From Hybos culiciformis (lineage: Eukaryota > Arthropoda > Insecta > Diptera > Hybotidae), in NCBI GenBank assembly GCA_964007475.1, contig OZ023275.1, positions 20,501,829 through 20,565,828 on the forward strand: a stretch of DNA of 64,000 nucleotides, read 5' to 3'. The position numbers and the translations under genes were made by a program. Shown here one piece after another: positions 62,728-64,000 of the stretch. The first letter of the stretch is position 1. The number at the start of each line of letters is the position of its first letter. The notes beneath the pieces are model-generated. The model saw only the letters and a program-made list of their open reading frames with translations. It was not told the DNA's origin and searched no databases.

Positions 62728-64000
62728 TAAAGCTTTCAGGCTATTTTAAATTTTTTATATATAAAAAATAGCGGAAAAAGTTAAGAATGTTATACATATA
62801 CATTTTGATTATAAGTTTTAAAGTTAAAAAAAACTATACAAAGTTGAGCTGAGAAAAACATCAACAGCTTTGGCATGCAAGATAATAAATTTGTCTCACG
62901 AAAATGTTGAGAAATACCTGTAACTTTAGAACTAACTAAAGAACTTATTAATTTTTCGTTGTTTATATTTTGTACAAGCAACTTATAAAACAGATTAAAA
63001 AATTACACCTTTTATTTGTAATAAAATGACACAACCAAAGCAAATGTTATGAAATGATCTTAAAACCTGTATTTTTTTTCACGATTTATTACCTCAATAA
63101 TAATTTCTATCAAAAAGTTGACTCTTCGTTGTTACAACTTTAATTTAAAGTCAACTCTTTCTTAATTGTATATTAAAAGGAATTCAAATAATAATTTATT
63201 TCCTATCTTAAATTTTGGCACTGTTATTTGAATGAGTAAATTAAATAAAGCAGAAAAGAGGAAATTTATTCTGTCTCAACATAAAATTTTTGATAATATT
63301 TGATTTAAGTAAGATTGTGAACAATTTATTTTTGCTTTCATCACCCCTTCGCAACTATTCGAGAATGTCAGTCATGGCATTTTCATTTATACATTTCCAA
63401 ATATGTATATCTATTTATAACAGTTTTCATTTATAACAGTTTTCAGTTGTCAGTATTTAACAAGATTTTCTTTCTGCATTAATCTGGCACAATAAATCTT
63501 TATAATTTTATGTACTGAATTTAAAATTTCTTAATTACTTTAAATGTTTTCAATTCCTCAAAAATGTTAATTATTTTAATCAAAATAATTTTCTTTAACA
63601 TTTGTTTTGGTGAATACAAGCTTTAATTTTGTTAAAATGAAAAAAAAAAAATAACAAATAAATAAAATTGAAACTAATTAAAAAGTAATATAATATATTT
63701 TTTTTACAATAGTTAACTACATAAATAGTAAATACAAGCGAGCTTTTTAATTTTTCTTTTATATTTTTATTTTTAATATTTTTTTTTTTTTTAATTTGTA
63801 TTTTAAAAAGTTGTAACCAAATAAAACAATAAAATAATTAAATTAAAAAAAAAAGAAAAAAAAACACAAATATTACAATAAACAAATTATACATTAAATA
63901 AATTTTATATTTTTTATGTTTAAATAATAAAATAATTTTCTGTTTCATCTATGTTAAATTTTATGTATACCAATTTTTATATATCTAAAAATTAATAATT
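62728..64000 (+). other. 3' UTR and downstream AT-rich sequence
   Basis: AT-rich sequence without a gene. Candidate polyadenylation hexamers AATAAA lie at 62884-62889, 63020-63025, 63244-63249 and 63491-63496. I cannot tell which is used, and more occur further on. The mRNA end is therefore unresolved. Confidence 0.6.

Overview
This is eukaryotic nuclear DNA, almost certainly from an insect. It is extremely AT-rich, full of poly-A/T runs and microsatellites, and carries one host gene spread over more than 48 kb with long introns, plus several transposable elements. The host protein begins with a BTB domain of the arthropod tramtrack/broad/lola type, which is why I say insect; I cannot name the order or species from sequence alone.

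Host gene (+ strand). I reconstruct a single BTB-zinc-finger transcription factor from six coding exons: 14458-14598, 46197-46388, 46680-47591, 48373-48459, 61736-62396 and 62579-62727. All splice sites are GT/AG and the frame stays open throughout, giving a predicted 713-residue protein. Its layout is an N-terminal BTB (residues ~1-118), a long low-complexity Ser/Asn/Gln-rich linker with a short acidic patch, a 29-residue exon, and four C2H2 fingers at the C-terminus. Intron 1 (31.6 kb) cuts the BTB domain in two; intron 4 (13.3 kb) separates the BTB/linker part from the fingers. The exon with the start codon has an acceptor 20 bases upstream of the ATG, so at least one more 5' non-coding exon lies upstream. 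I could not locate it.

Mobile DNA. (1) 29253-33764, minus strand, inside intron 1: a structurally complete Ty1/copia retrotransposon with 222-bp LTRs identical by eye, TGTTG/CAACA termini, a 5-bp AGTTT target duplication, a primer-binding site matching the anticodon arm of initiator-Met tRNA, a polypurine tract, and one uninterrupted 1315-codon gag-pol frame. It looks very young. (2) 23484-24174: a 691-bp non-autonomous hAT-like element with a perfect 8-bp target duplication. (3) 2154-4133: a ~2-kb TA-flanked element with GGGTAAAG ends, repeated ATTCTCAGCCAC motifs near the ends, and facing arrays of a degenerate AAATCCCGGAA repeat. It has no recognisable protein and is the most unusual object here. 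(4) Smaller fold-backs, MITE-like pieces and a ~205-bp direct duplication.

Regions. 1-14437: upstream sequence or 5'-UTR intron, with element 3 and a compact structured segment at 4574-4664. 14438-14598: start exon. 14599-46196: intron 1 with the copia and hAT elements. 46197-48459: exons 2-4. 48460-61735: intron 4 with MITEs and repeats. 61736-62727: zinc-finger exons. 62728-64000: 3' UTR and downstream sequence. I saw no tRNA, rRNA or CRISPR and no second host protein gene.
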